A stretch of DNA of 64,000 nucleotides from G963663615 sp963663615 (GCA_963663615.1 OY760517.1:4092001-4156000), one strand, 5' to 3'. Positions 16,416 to 26,138 are shown, numbered from the stretch's first letter. Notes: generated by a model not told the origin, from the letters alone. Made by a program: numbers and translations.

Positions 16416-18454
16416 TGAACAATTTTGTTAAAATATTGCTTGTTGAAGATAATCCTGGCGATGTAATCATAATTACAGAATATCTTAAAATGCAAGCTGA
16501 AGCTGTGTTTGAGATTGTTGATGTTGATACCATTGTAAAAGCAAAAAAATATGTACAAGAAACCAAATTTGATGTTATAATTCTTGATCTTAACTTACCT
16601 GATAGTAATGGACTGGATACATTTTATCAAATTAAAAGTATTGCTTCAAGCTGTGCAATTATAGTTTCAACCGGTGTTAATGATCTTGAATTTGGGAAAA
16701 AAGCTATTAAAGAGGGAGCACACGATTATCTTGTTAAGAACAGCATAACTCCTGAAATACTGTATAGGGCAATATTTTACGCTATTGCTCGTAGAGATGA
16801 CAAGAGCAGAATAAACCATCTTTACAAGGTTTTAAGAGCATTGCACGAAATAAACCAGCTTATTACCCATGAAGATAATATTGAGAACCTCATTGAAAAG
16901 GTTTGTAAAATTGCTACCCATTCAAATGGTTATAATAGTGCATATATTTTTTTGGTTGACGAAAATATTAAACTAAAAAAATGGGTTAGCTCTGGTTTCG
17001 GGGAAAATATTTACAAGTTTATAAAAAAGTTTAAGGATGGTATAATTCCCGAATGTATTATTCGGTCACTCGATAGTAATTTTGTAATGAAAACCGAGTG
17101 CTCAAAAACCGAATGTAAGGACTGTCCGTTACATGAGGAAGAAGAATTAAAAGGGGCTTATACAAGTCTGCTTTCTCACAAGACTAAAATATTTGGCTTT
17201 GTAGGAGTATCGCTTCCTATTGAGCTTTTGCACGATGAGGAGGAAAAAAGACTTTTTATTGAGTTGGCAGAAGATCTCTCTTTTGCTCTTTATTCAATTG
17301 AATTGCAAAACGAAGAAAAAAGATTAAGAGAAATTGCTACAGAAAATGAAAAAAAATTCAGATTATCATTTAATAACTCTGCTGTAGCAATGGGTATAAC
17401 CAATAAAACCGGCAATTTTATTTCAATAAATAATTCTGCTTGTAAAATGTTTAATTTTAACAGAAAAGAACTGCTTGAAAACAACTTCCTCAAAATTATT
17501 TATGAAGATGATAAAGTAGTAATTAGAGAACATTTTTTTAATTGTATTGAAACACATGAGCCAACTACTTTTGAAGCAAGATTTTACACAAGGGCAGAAG
17601 AACTGAAAACTTGTTTAACTACTATTAGTCCTATTTCAAATAGTAATGGTGATTTTTTATATGCAATAGTACACCTGCAAGATATTACTGATAGAAAAAT
17701 TGCCGAAAAAGAACTTATTCGTCAGAAACAAAGGGCAGAAAAAGCTAACAAGGCAAAGACAATATTTCTTTCCAATATGAGTCATGAATTGCGTACACCT
17801 TTAATAGCAATACTCGGTTTTTCAGAAATGTTTATGGAAGTGTATGAGGACTATGGTGATGAGTTTGTTATGGCTGAGGGTATTTATAAAGCAGGGCAGA
17901 GGTTGCTCAGTACTCTTAGCTTAATATTAGATATTTCCCGGATTGAATCGGAAAATTATGAGATATTAACTAATGTGTTTGATGCTGTTGAAGAATTGAA
18001 TGAAATATATAAAAAGTTTAAACTCCAGATTGATGAGAGTAAAATCAAGTTCAGTTTATTAACACACTCAAGCTCGCAATTGATTAACACAGACAGGGAA
18101 GTATTTAAAGTTATTATAGAGAATCTGTTATCTAATGCAATTAAATTTACCCTGGATGGTAAAATTGAAATAAAAACCGAAATAGCCGGAATTAATGAAA
18201 ACATGTATTTTAATGTAATTATAAATGATTCCGGTATTGGGATGGCACAGGCTGACCTGGCAATAATATTTGATGATTTTAAGCAGCTTAGTGAAGGTAC
18301 AACAAAAGAGTATCCTGGTTCGGGATTGGGGCTTTCGCTTACAAAGAGGCTACTTAATATGTTAGATGCTGTAATTGATGTTAAAAGCGAACCTGGAAAA
18401 GGCTCAACATTTACAGTTGGATTCAAAATACAGCAGCAAAATATTATCCAATAA
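16415..18454 (+). CDS. Hybrid receiver-GAF-PAS histidine kinase
   Basis: 679 residues, GTG start overlapping the preceding stop by one base. The N-terminal receiver has the LLVEDNPGD motif and Asp58 in VIILDLNLPDSNG. A GAF-like domain (about 145-290) contains a Cys cluster, ECSKTECKDCP, that could bind a metal or cluster. A PAS domain lies at about 315-430. HisKA has His457 in SNMSHELRTPL, and a complete HATPase ends with GSGLGLSLTKRL. A receiver at the N-terminus of a kinase suggests it is switched on by the upstream kinase and receiver. It ends six bases before the convergent efflux gene. Confidence 0.9.
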   Translation: MNNFVKILLVEDNPGDVIIITEYLKMQAEAVFEIVDVDTIVKAKKYVQETKFDVIILDLNLPDSNGLDTFYQIKSIASSCAIIVSTGVNDLEFGKKAIKEGAHDYLVKNSITPEILYRAIFYAIARRDDKSRINHLYKVLRALHEINQLITHEDNIENLIEKVCKIATHSNGYNSAYIFLVDENIKLKKWVSSGFGENIYKFIKKFKDGIIPECIIRSLDSNFVMKTECSKTECKDCPLHEEEELKGAYTSLLSHKTKIFGFVGVSLPIELLHDEEEKRLFIELAEDLSFALYSIELQNEEKRLREIATENEKKFRLSFNNSAVAMGITNKTGNFISINNSACKMFNFNRKELLENNFLKIIYEDDKVVIREHFFNCIETHEPTTFEARFYTRAEELKTCLTTISPISNSNGDFLYAIVHLQDITDRKIAEKELIRQKQRAEKANKAKTIFLSNMSHELRTPLIAILGFSEMFMEVYEDYGDEFVMAEGIYKAGQRLLSTLSLILDISRIESENYEILTNVFDAVEELNEIYKKFKLQIDESKIKFSLLTHSSSQLINTDREVFKVIIENLLSNAIKFTLDGKIEIKTEIAGINENMYFNVIINDSGIGMAQADLAIIFDDFKQLSEGTTKEYPGSGLGLSLTKRLLNMLDAVIDVKSEPGKGSTFTVGFKIQQQNIIQ

Positions 18455-18459
18455 ACAAA

Positions 18460-19668
18460 TTATTCTTTAAAGATTACCTTAAATAGATAAACCAGAATAT
18501 TACCAAGCAAGCTACAAATAAATAAAATAGTTGCAACAGGTAGTAATGTAGAGTTATCGAATAATGTTAAAATACTTCCTATAAAAAAGCTTAGTAAAAA
18601 TCTTGATATACCTATAGTAGCATTTGCTGAGCCTGCAACTTCAGGGTTGTAGTTTAGTATCACTGCACTGCCATTACCAAATATTAATCCCAAGCTACCT
18701 ATATAGATAATAATGCTAACAAAAACTGCTTCAAGCGGCGGATTGCCAAACAGTGTAAAACCCATGAATAAAATACCACCAAATAATTGCAATAGTAATC
18801 CGCTTTTTAATATGGTTTCGGGTTTGTATTTTTTTAGCAATCGGGTATTTGCCAGAGATAACATAATATTAAGAATTATATTGGCACCAAAGTAAAGCGG
18901 AAATATATTTTGTTCAATGCCATAATAGCTGATATAAATTGAGGATGCTTTCGTTAAAAAAACGTACAAACCGGACATTGGAAAACTGATTGCCAGCAAC
19001 ATAAGCACAGAACGTTTATCTGAGAAAAATGCCTTGTACTTGCCATATATTTGAATGGGTGTAATTTTATTTGTGATTAGCTCAGGTTTACGTGATTCGG
19101 GCAATAGGAAAAAGAAACTGGTAAATATTACAATTGCGAAAACAAACATAAAAATAAAAACGCTTTGCCATCCAGCCATAGCAATTAAAAATCCCCCAAT
19201 AACCGGAGCAAAAAGTGGAGCAAGCATTATAATCATGCCAATAATTGTAAGCATTTTCGCAACTTCTTTGCCTTCAAACCAGTCGCGTACAATAACTGCC
19301 GAAGTAACTGTAGCAAAACCTCCACCAAACGATTGCAATACTCTTAATACCAATACAACTTCTACAACATCTGTAAATGAAATAGCGAGTGCCGATAATC
19401 CATACAAGGCAATACCAGTTAAAGCAATAGTTTTTCTGCCGAATGAGTCGGAAAGTGGTCCGCCGAGAAAGTTGCCCACAGAAAAGCCGAGAAAGTAGAG
19501 AGTCATAGTTAATTCAATGGTACCTATTGATACACCAAAAAAGCTCGCCATATCGGGCATAGCAGCAATATAGGTATCAATTGCCAAAGGTGAAAGTGCT
19601 ACGAGTCCTGCAAGGAGCAAAACCAATGTGGTGCTTAAGTTGTTTTTCCCGGTTTTTATTTCCAGCAT
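18460..19668 (-). CDS. Bcr/CflA-family multidrug efflux MFS transporter
   Basis: 402 residues with 12 predicted membrane helices, standard MFS length. The N-terminal LSPLAIDTYIAAMPDMA and the loop GGPLSDSFGRKT are hallmarks of the Bcr/CflA drug:H+ antiporter branch. Motif C-like GGFATVTSAVIVRDWF follows helix 4. It is divergent from an AraC-family gene 82 bases away, which is a likely local regulator. Substrate is unknown. Bcr/CflA members export bicyclomycin, chloramphenicol, sulfonamides and similar compounds. Confidence 0.88.
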   Translation of the reverse strand: MLEIKTGKNNLSTTLVLLLAGLVALSPLAIDTYIAAMPDMASFFGVSIGTIELTMTLYFLGFSVGNFLGGPLSDSFGRKTIALTGIALYGLSALAISFTDVVEVVLVLRVLQSFGGGFATVTSAVIVRDWFEGKEVAKMLTIIGMIIMLAPLFAPVIGGFLIAMAGWQSVFIFMFVFAIVIFTSFFFLLPESRKPELITNKITPIQIYGKYKAFFSDKRSVLMLLAISFPMSGLYVFLTKASSIYISYYGIEQNIFPLYFGANIILNIMLSLANTRLLKKYKPETILKSGLLLQLFGGILFMGFTLFGNPPLEAVFVSIIIYIGSLGLIFGNGSAVILNYNPEVAGSANATIGISRFLLSFFIGSILTLFDNSTLLPVATILFICSLLGNILVYLFKVIFKE

Positions 19669-19750
19669 TAGTATTCCTGAAATATCAAAATAAAGTTTTA
19701 CAAACTTATGAAAAGAAAAGTATTAAAAACAGGTAATATCTAAAGCAAAA

Positions 19751-20731
19751 ATGGTTAAAAATATGGTGAAGTGTGATAATTATTCTTACATTTACCAAAT
19801 AGCTAACAGGTATAAGATGAAGATATTTAATAACATAGTTGAATTATTATACGGTGATAATTACAGGGGCAGTAAACTTGATGAGTATTTCCATATTGCA
19901 ACATTAAGCGAAATGAAAGAGTACAGGGAAAGAGAATCGTTTAAGGGGAATATGACTTTACTGCATAAAAGAGATTTCTATGAGATTGCTGTAATTATAA
20001 GTTCTGCATCTAAAGTTCGGATTGGTGATAATTATTATGCTGATCAGAAAAACAATCTTAATATTATTTCACCCTTTCAACTATTCTCTCTGGAAAGGGA
20101 CAAAGATGATGATATAAAAAAACAGGGAAATGGATACCTGATATTTTTTAAACCCGAGCTGTTTTCATCTCTTGAGCAAGCATACGAATTACATAACGAA
20201 TTCCCTTTTTTCAGTTTCCATACCAGTCCTGTTTACAAACTTTCACCCACCGAAATGCATGATATATTGTATTTGGCAGAACAATTATACTTGGAAGCAA
20301 GAGAGGATAAAATTAACAGGGTAGAGGTAATAAGATCGTACCTTATTTTGATGCTTTATAAAATTAAGAGATTATTACGTACCGAAAATAGTATTGTTTC
20401 TATTAACAGACATGAAGAAATTGCATCAAAGTTCGACAGGTTGTTAATTGCTGAATCTGGTAAGTATGGTCCGGTATCCTATTATTCTGGTAAAATGAAC
20501 ATCAGTTCAGTATATTTGTCGGAGTGTGTAAAAAAAGCCACGGGAAAATCTGCAAAACAAATTATTATTGAATTCAGAATTTTATATATTAAGTCGGTAC
20601 TTAAGCAATCGAATACACCAATAAGCATTATTTCTGAAAGAATGGGGTTTACAGAGGTTACCAATTTTACCAAGTATTTTAAGAAATATACAGGTAAAAC
20701 ACCATTGCAATTCAGACGAGAAAAGAATTAA
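19751..20731 (+). CDS. AraC-family transcription regulator
   Basis: 326 residues from the first ATG. A start at ATG 19817 (residue 23) is equally possible and gives about 304 residues, closer to relatives. The N-terminal half is a cupin-like sensing domain (about 45-175). The last 100 residues form two helix-turn-helix motifs typical of AraC: YYSGKMNISSVYLSECVKKA, then ISIISERMGFTEVTNFTKYF and KKYTGKTPLQFRRE. It is divergent from the Bcr/CflA pump and probably activates it, though this is inferred from position. Confidence 0.88.
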   Translation: MVKNMVKCDNYSYIYQIANRYKMKIFNNIVELLYGDNYRGSKLDEYFHIATLSEMKEYRERESFKGNMTLLHKRDFYEIAVIISSASKVRIGDNYYADQKNNLNIISPFQLFSLERDKDDDIKKQGNGYLIFFKPELFSSLEQAYELHNEFPFFSFHTSPVYKLSPTEMHDILYLAEQLYLEAREDKINRVEVIRSYLILMLYKIKRLLRTENSIVSINRHEEIASKFDRLLIAESGKYGPVSYYSGKMNISSVYLSECVKKATGKSAKQIIIEFRILYIKSVLKQSNTPISIISERMGFTEVTNFTKYFKKYTGKTPLQFRREKN

Positions 20732-20956
20732 ACTAATGCAATAAAAATAGTGGTAATTAAAATATTAATTATATATTGCAATAAAATAATTGTACAGTTA
20801 TATAAAAGTTAAATAGTTAGTTTAAATTGTTATAGTGTTTAAAAATGCTACAAGGATTTGTTTAAATCTGTATATGATTTATTCCAAATTATTACCGAAG
20901 ATTATATATTGAAATAATTAATTGTTGAAAACATTATCAGGTCTTTAATAAATATA

Positions 20957-23260
20957 TTGTTTGTTCTCGTATTTTTGCCAGTAAATGGCAATTTGGTGTA
21001 CTATGCCCAAAACTATGATAATGACTCTGTAGTAAATAAATTATTTGAAACTCCTTCCGGTTTCTCGATTGAAAAAATTCTTGAATATACCCGTACATTA
21101 CCTGACACTGCAAATACCCGAAAATATGAAATTCTTTCCAGGGCTCTTGAAGTTTGCGATAATATAAGACAATACCATCTAAAAGGTGATATATTCCTGG
21201 AAAGAGGTGTGATACTTTACAGATTACGCAAATTTAGAGATGCTATTGATAATTATTCAGTAGCTCTTGATATTTACAGGGAAATACCTGATTCAATAAA
21301 AATAAGACTTGTTTTTGAAGAGTTGGGCTATGTTTATGCCAGAACAGGACAGCAGGATAGTTCTGCATATTATTATCAAAAGGACTTTGAATTATCAGAA
21401 AAATTTTGCAATGATTCTACAAAATCGGTTTCTCTAACTAATATGGGTCATGCTGCATGGCGTGTTGGTAATTTTACCAAGGCACTCGAAAATTTTCAGC
21501 TTGCTCTTAAAATTCGTGAAGATAACGGTTTGAAAGAACTAGTTTCAGCTTCCCTGAATAGTATTGGTTCGGTTTACTGGAAAAGAGGCAATTACGGTAA
21601 GGCTCTTGAAAGTTTTATCCGATCAATGAAAATAAGAAAACAACTAAATGATAGTTTGGGACTTACAATTTCGAGTAATAATATTGGACTGGTATTAAAG
21701 AAACTGATGTATTTTGAAAAAGCAGATGAATATTTTCAAACTGCATTAAAACTATCATTGGAGAATAATTATAATTTTGGTGAATGTTACTCTTATTACA
21801 ATCTTGGTTTGCTTGCAAAGAAAAAAACGGAGATGAATAATGCAATTGATTACCTGCAAAAATCTTTGGAGATATCAAAAAAGAACTCATTTCTCAATCT
21901 TAAAATGATGACTGAAATATTTTTAGGTGAGTGTTATGAATATTTAAGTAAGTATGATACTGCCCTGGAATATTACAAGATTGCTGATAAGCAGTCTGTT
22001 AAATATGCCGATAGCTTTGTTGAAGCAAAAGCTAAAAGTAAACTTGCATCACTATTTTATAAACTCGACAAACAAAAAAATAGAGTTTTACCTTTACTCA
22101 GGAAAAGTAATAAGATAGCCGAAAAAGAAAATCTGAGGGAAATATTATCTGAAAACTATCTTGTTTATTACAACATATCGATGGATGAAAATAATTATAT
22201 AGCTGCACTCAAAAACTACAAATTATCCCACTCAATAGAAGATGAAATCCTTAATGAAAACCTGATGAATAATCTTACAAGTATGGTTGTAAGATATGAA
22301 ATTGAATCAACCGAAAGTGAAAATAAGATACTAAAAAAGGAGAGTGTACAGCAACAATTAGTTATAGAAGGTCAGCGAAATGTAAATAATCTTATTATGG
22401 CAATTGCTATTTTGGCAATTATACTGGTTATTGTTTTAATATTCTATTACATACACATTATTAAAAAATCGGATCAGCTGGCAGCTCAGAAAAAGGAAGT
22501 TGATGAACTTAATAAAAGATTACAGGGCAGAAATAATGAGTTAAATATTTCAAACGAAACAAAAGACAAGTTATTCTCAATAATTTCTCATGACCTGCGT
22601 AACCCGGTTGGTGTGGTACAAAACTATTGTCAGTTTCTTAATAGCGAACTAAAAAGTTTGTCATCCGAAGAGATTGAAGATATATCCAATGCTATGCTCA
22701 AATCAACAAACTCTATAATGGATCTTATCTTTAATTTACTCGATTGGTCCAGAAGTCAGTTAGGCAGAATGAATATAAAGAATGAAGTATTTCCTGTAAG
22801 CACTCTCTTTTATAACTCTTTATCAATATATAGCAACTATGCACAGATGAAATCAATAACACTATCGCATAACCTTAAACATGAAATATTTATTTATGGT
22901 GATATGAATATGGTTGATTCAATAATGCGAAACCTTGTAAATAATGCAATCAAGTTTACCAATGCCGATGGTAACATAATACTTGATGCAAAAATTAAAG
23001 GAACAGACTGTGTTATTTCAGTTATAGATGATGGTATTGGTATGAAGGAAGAAGTTAGAAAAACACTTTTTGTTGCCAACGAACAAATCTCGGGAACAGG
23101 TACAGCTAAAGAAACCGGTACTGGTTTGGGGTTAATGCTTTGTAAGGAATTTGTTAAGCAAAACAATGGTAATATTGGTGTTGAAAGTGAACAAGGTAAG
23201 GGTAGCCGATTTTGGTTTACAGTTCCACTAGGCAACACTGATACAAATAAACCGCTTTAA
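20957..23260 (+). CDS. TPR-repeat sensor histidine kinase
   Basis: 767 residues from a TTG at 20957. The N-terminus is hydrophobic and ends in a signal-like YYAQ. About 10 tetratricopeptide repeats fill residues 50-430, a membrane helix lies near 480-500 (NLIMAIAILAIILVIVLIF), then a short coiled coil, HisKA with His545 in IISHDLRNPVG, and HATPase ending GTGLGLMLCKEFV. This is the TPR-sensor kinase layout common in Bacteroidota. The start is uncertain. The frame is open for 13 further codons upstream, including an Arg that would complete a signal peptide, but there is no ATG/GTG. No response regulator is adjacent. Confidence 0.82.
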   Translation: MFVLVFLPVNGNLVYYAQNYDNDSVVNKLFETPSGFSIEKILEYTRTLPDTANTRKYEILSRALEVCDNIRQYHLKGDIFLERGVILYRLRKFRDAIDNYSVALDIYREIPDSIKIRLVFEELGYVYARTGQQDSSAYYYQKDFELSEKFCNDSTKSVSLTNMGHAAWRVGNFTKALENFQLALKIREDNGLKELVSASLNSIGSVYWKRGNYGKALESFIRSMKIRKQLNDSLGLTISSNNIGLVLKKLMYFEKADEYFQTALKLSLENNYNFGECYSYYNLGLLAKKKTEMNNAIDYLQKSLEISKKNSFLNLKMMTEIFLGECYEYLSKYDTALEYYKIADKQSVKYADSFVEAKAKSKLASLFYKLDKQKNRVLPLLRKSNKIAEKENLREILSENYLVYYNISMDENNYIAALKNYKLSHSIEDEILNENLMNNLTSMVVRYEIESTESENKILKKESVQQQLVIEGQRNVNNLIMAIAILAIILVIVLIFYYIHIIKKSDQLAAQKKEVDELNKRLQGRNNELNISNETKDKLFSIISHDLRNPVGVVQNYCQFLNSELKSLSSEEIEDISNAMLKSTNSIMDLIFNLLDWSRSQLGRMNIKNEVFPVSTLFYNSLSIYSNYAQMKSITLSHNLKHEIFIYGDMNMVDSIMRNLVNNAIKFTNADGNIILDAKIKGTDCVISVIDDGIGMKEEVRKTLFVANEQISGTGTAKETGTGLGLMLCKEFVKQNNGNIGVESEQGKGSRFWFTVPLGNTDTNKPL

Positions 23261-23334
23261 AAAACACCCGGATTTTATTTTTATCTATTAACCTTTCTAA
23301 TCAGCTAGGTATTGAGTATATTTGGCAGGTATTG

Positions 23335-23407
23335 TACACCCTACCGGACTCGAACCGGTGACCTGCTGATTAAGAGTCAGATGCTCTACCAACTGAGCTA
23401 AGGGTGC
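23335..23407 (-). tRNA. tRNA-Lys (anticodon CTT)
   Basis: The minus strand folds into a complete cloverleaf of 73 bases: acceptor GCACCCT with AGGGTGT (G-U at the top pair), D-arm with AGCTCAGTTGGTAGAGC, anticodon arm CTGACTCTTAATCAG with CTT in the loop, and T-arm ACCGGTTCGAGTCCGGT. CCA is not encoded. It lies between the TPR kinase and the B12-type binding protein gene. Confidence 0.96.
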
Positions 23408-23411
23408 GAAA

Positions 23412-23442
23412 CAAAAATAGCAAAAAAGAATAAAATCATCAA
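23412..23442 (-). promoter_or_regulatory. Candidate Bacteroidota-type promoter for tRNA-Lys
   Basis: On the minus strand TATTTTTG (23412-23419) matches the -7 consensus TAnnTTTG, and TTG (23440-23442) sits 20 bases upstream as a -33 element. The -7 box ends four bases before the tRNA, so any 5' leader would be very short. This is a pattern match, not proof. Confidence 0.35.
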
Positions 23443-23470
23443 TTTATTATTATCATTTACTTACATCATT

Positions 23471-24364
23471 ATGAAAAAAATATCTCTTATACTAATACTT
23501 TTTCTACTCCTTACAGCATGTTCAGATACTCCGGATAAATCTTCGCAAGGCAAAATTAGCATAACCGATGATCTCGGAAACAATATTATCCTCAATAAAA
23601 TACCCCAAAAAGTAATTTCATTGGCTCCAAATCTTACCGAAATTGTGTACTCGTTAGATGCCGGAGATAAGCTTGTTGGCAATACAAAATATTGTAACTA
23701 CCCCGCTGAAGCCAATAATGTTGAAAAAATTGGGGATTTATTAACTGTTGACTATGAAAAAATTATCAGGATTAAGCCTGATCTTATTTTACAGACAATT
23801 GAGGGTAATAAAAAAGAAGTTTACGATAAACTGGTATCACTTGGGTTTAATGTATTTATTTCAAATCCTCGTGATTTTGACGGAATAAAGAAAACCATGA
23901 AAGATGTATCAGTATTATTAAATAAAAAGGCTCTTGCCGATTCAATGATACAGGATTGGAATAAGCAGTATATTGAGATAACCAGCGACGAATTGTTCGA
24001 AGAAAAAAATGCAGTATTTCTTGTTTCGGTTACACCTATTATGGTAGCGGGGGAAAACACATTCCTTAATACATTTCTTAAAAGTCTGGGAATAAAAAAT
24101 ATTGCTGAGGGTATAAATATTAATTATCCGGTGTTTAGTCGCGAGGAAATACTAATTAAAAATCCTGATTTTATTTTATACCCGGATATGGGTGGTGGTG
24201 ATATTGATAATATAAAGGATGCATATCCTGAATGGAAAGATTTAAAGGCATTCAGAAATAACCACATAGTTTTCCTTAATGCAGACTTATATTACAGACC
24301 TGGTCCAAGATATATTAAAGCATTAAATGACTTAAAATTAAAGCTTAAGGAGCTATTCCGTTAG
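23471..24364 (+). CDS. Periplasmic B12/haem-type binding lipoprotein (BtuF/FepB fold)
   Basis: 297 residues with a lipoprotein signal ending LTAC (Cys17). The body matches the helical-backbone metal receptor fold: VISLAPNLTEIVYSLDAGDK, VGNTKYCNYPAEA, VEKIGD and a RIKPDLIL strand, then the second lobe with FSREEILIKNPDFILYPD and YRPGPRYIKAL. This fits cobalamin-, haem- or siderophore-binding ABC components. No permease, ATPase or TonB-dependent receptor is next to it, and no B12 riboswitch is visible upstream, so the ligand is unassigned. It overlaps the convergent small gene by 20 bases. Confidence 0.85.
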   Translation: MKKISLILILFLLLTACSDTPDKSSQGKISITDDLGNNIILNKIPQKVISLAPNLTEIVYSLDAGDKLVGNTKYCNYPAEANNVEKIGDLLTVDYEKIIRIKPDLILQTIEGNKKEVYDKLVSLGFNVFISNPRDFDGIKKTMKDVSVLLNKKALADSMIQDWNKQYIEITSDELFEEKNAVFLVSVTPIMVAGENTFLNTFLKSLGIKNIAEGININYPVFSREEILIKNPDFILYPDMGGGDIDNIKDAYPEWKDLKAFRNNHIVFLNADLYYRPGPRYIKALNDLKLKLKELFR

Positions 24365-24590
24365 ATTCATCTTCTTTAATAATAAAGAGTTTCGAACACA
24401 TATCTCCCTTGAATTTACCACTTTCAAGACAGTTTTTAAAATTTTGCTTAATAGCTTCTTTATCTTTTGATTTATCATTTAAATCAAAATCTTCAAGATC
24501 TTTACCGCATTCGGTACAGAAAAATATAGTTGGAGATACTTGTAATTCAAAATCTTCCAAATCGGGTGTATTGTTTCTTTTTTTTCGCAT
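24345..24590 (-). CDS. Small Cys-containing protein of unknown function
   Basis: 81 residues, soluble, with four Cys that could bind a metal: CTEC (residues 25-28) and two more near NCLESG and DMCSK. Many acidic and Lys residues occur around them. I do not recognise a family. It starts three bases after the stop of the 103-residue gene, so the two form an operon, and its 3' end overlaps the convergent binding-protein gene by 20 bases. It may be a zinc-ribbon-like protein, but the role is unknown. Confidence 0.5.
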   Translation of the reverse strand: MRKKRNNTPDLEDFELQVSPTIFFCTECGKDLEDFDLNDKSKDKEAIKQNFKNCLESGKFKGDMCSKLFIIKEDESNGIAP

Positions 24591-24593
24591 AAC

Positions 24594-24905
24594 CTATTTA
24601 CTTGGTTCCCAATCTATACCTTCACAAGGTAGTGAAGTTTCGGTTGGATGTTCATCATGTTTCATACAAATAACCGCTGTGGCGTCAAAGTGTCTGCAAG
24701 AAGAACATAAAGTATCAGTTAAAATGTTCCTATTTTCCCAAAAAAAATGTTTGTATTGTAAAATAGCGGGGTGAATAATTATTCCATAAACCGAAAGTAT
24801 TAAAATTGACCACCAATATCTGCTTTCAACATGTAAAGTTAAAAACCAAAGTGTAGGAATTAAAATAAAAGCTCTAACCAAACCCCAAAATATTATATGT
24901 CCCAT
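24594..24905 (-). CDS. Small membrane protein with C-terminal Cys/His motif
   Basis: 103 residues. Two hydrophobic segments (about 5-24 and 31-48) are followed by a tail with CSSCRHF, then Cys-x-Lys-His and further His and Cys residues before a WEP near the end. The Cys/His spacing suggests metal or haem-free cluster binding. I do not recognise the family. It is co-operonic with the following Cys-rich gene (3-base gap), and both have CxxC and comparable size. It is divergent from the glycosyltransferase operon. Confidence 0.5.
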   Translation of the reverse strand: MGHIIFWGLVRAFILIPTLWFLTLHVESRYWWSILILSVYGIIIHPAILQYKHFFWENRNILTDTLCSSCRHFDATAVICMKHDEHPTETSLPCEGIDWEPSK

Positions 24906-25072
24906 AATTCAATTTATTGTTCTATGTAACGTATTAGCAATTCACTATTAAAGAATAATTAACCAAATGGCTTTGTGTATAATTGATTTTGGCGTATTAT
25001 TCAGTTAAATTTCGTTTCGGCATCTTCCTGCCAAAAATTATAAATCTAAACAATAATATATGGTATTTCGTT

Positions 25073-26122
25073 GTGGATAATGTAAATAATAAACCAACAG
25101 AAAATAAATCTGAGAATAAAACGGCAAGAACGAAGCCAAGAAAAAGATATTATGGAAAAAGAAGAAGAACTTCTCAATCCAACAAACCAAAACCATTCAA
25201 GAAAATTTCTGTTGTAATACCTCTCTACAATGAGGAAGAATCTCTAACTTTGCTATATAACGAAATTGTTAAAGCAGTAAAACCAATGCCATCGGATTAT
25301 GAAATTGTTTTTATTGATGACGGTAGTACCGATACTTCACTAAATGTAATTAAAACCCTTTCAAGAAAAGATCAAAAAGTTAAATATATAAGCTTCAGAA
25401 CCAATTATGGTAAATCTGCTGCATTACAAATAGGTTTTAAGCATGTAACTGGCGATATTACAATTACCATGGATGCCGATCTTCAGGATGATCCTGCTGA
25501 AATACCAAACCTTATTGCAAAAATACAGGAAGGGTACGATCTTGTTTCGGGGTGGAAAAAAACTCGTCATGATCCATTTATTAAAAAACATACTTCTAAA
25601 TTTTTTAATTATGTAACAAAGGTTTCATCAGGAATTGATATTCATGATTTTAACTGTGGGTTAAAAGCTTATCGTACCGAAGTGGTTAAAAGTATTAAGG
25701 TTTATGGTGAACTTCACCGATACATTCCTGTGCTTGCAAAATGGCAAGGTTTTAAAATTGCTGAAATACCCGTTAAGCATCATGCTCGCCGTTATGGTAA
25801 AACCAAATTTGGTATTTCAAGATTTTTTAAAGGGTTTGTTGATTTAATAACCGTAATATTTACAACCCGTTATATTAAACGTCCTATGCATCTTTTCGGT
25901 GCTCTTGGTGCATTATCATTTATATTTGGCATTTTTGTTAATGCATACCTTACGTTTATCTGGTTGTTTTATAACAAACCACTTAGTAACAGACCATTAT
26001 TATTCCTTGGTATGCTTCTTATAATTGTTGGAGTACAGTTCTTTTCTGTTGGTTTAATTGGTGAACAGATGGTACACAGCTTTGTAGATGACAGGGAATA
26101 TTCTATAAAAGAACAAAAATAA
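25073..26122 (+). CDS. GT2-family polyprenyl-phosphate glycosyltransferase (DPM1/GtrB-like)
   Basis: GTG at 25073 is a likely start. Codons before it (back to 24983) encode a stretch that does not look like the family. After a basic N-terminus (many Lys/Arg, about 40 residues) the GT2 catalytic domain begins with KISVVIPLYNEEESL, VFIDDGSTDTS and MDADLQDDP, the nucleotide- and metal-binding motifs. Two C-terminal membrane helices (about residues 260-350) match GtrB/ArnC-type enzymes that load a sugar onto undecaprenyl phosphate. It is first in an operon with a GT4 glycosyltransferase (16-base gap) and a YfhO-type protein that could use such a lipid-linked sugar. Confidence 0.88.
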   Translation: MDNVNNKPTENKSENKTARTKPRKRYYGKRRRTSQSNKPKPFKKISVVIPLYNEEESLTLLYNEIVKAVKPMPSDYEIVFIDDGSTDTSLNVIKTLSRKDQKVKYISFRTNYGKSAALQIGFKHVTGDITITMDADLQDDPAEIPNLIAKIQEGYDLVSGWKKTRHDPFIKKHTSKFFNYVTKVSSGIDIHDFNCGLKAYRTEVVKSIKVYGELHRYIPVLAKWQGFKIAEIPVKHHARRYGKTKFGISRFFKGFVDLITVIFTTRYIKRPMHLFGALGALSFIFGIFVNAYLTFIWLFYNKPLSNRPLLFLGMLLIIVGVQFFSVGLIGEQMVHSFVDDREYSIKEQK

Positions 26123-26138
26123 CTCTGAACAGGGGTAA

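Noticed and set aside
23261..23470. B12 riboswitch ahead of the binding-protein gene
   Set aside because: Only about 60 bases separate the tRNA and the gene, with no B12-box-like sequence.
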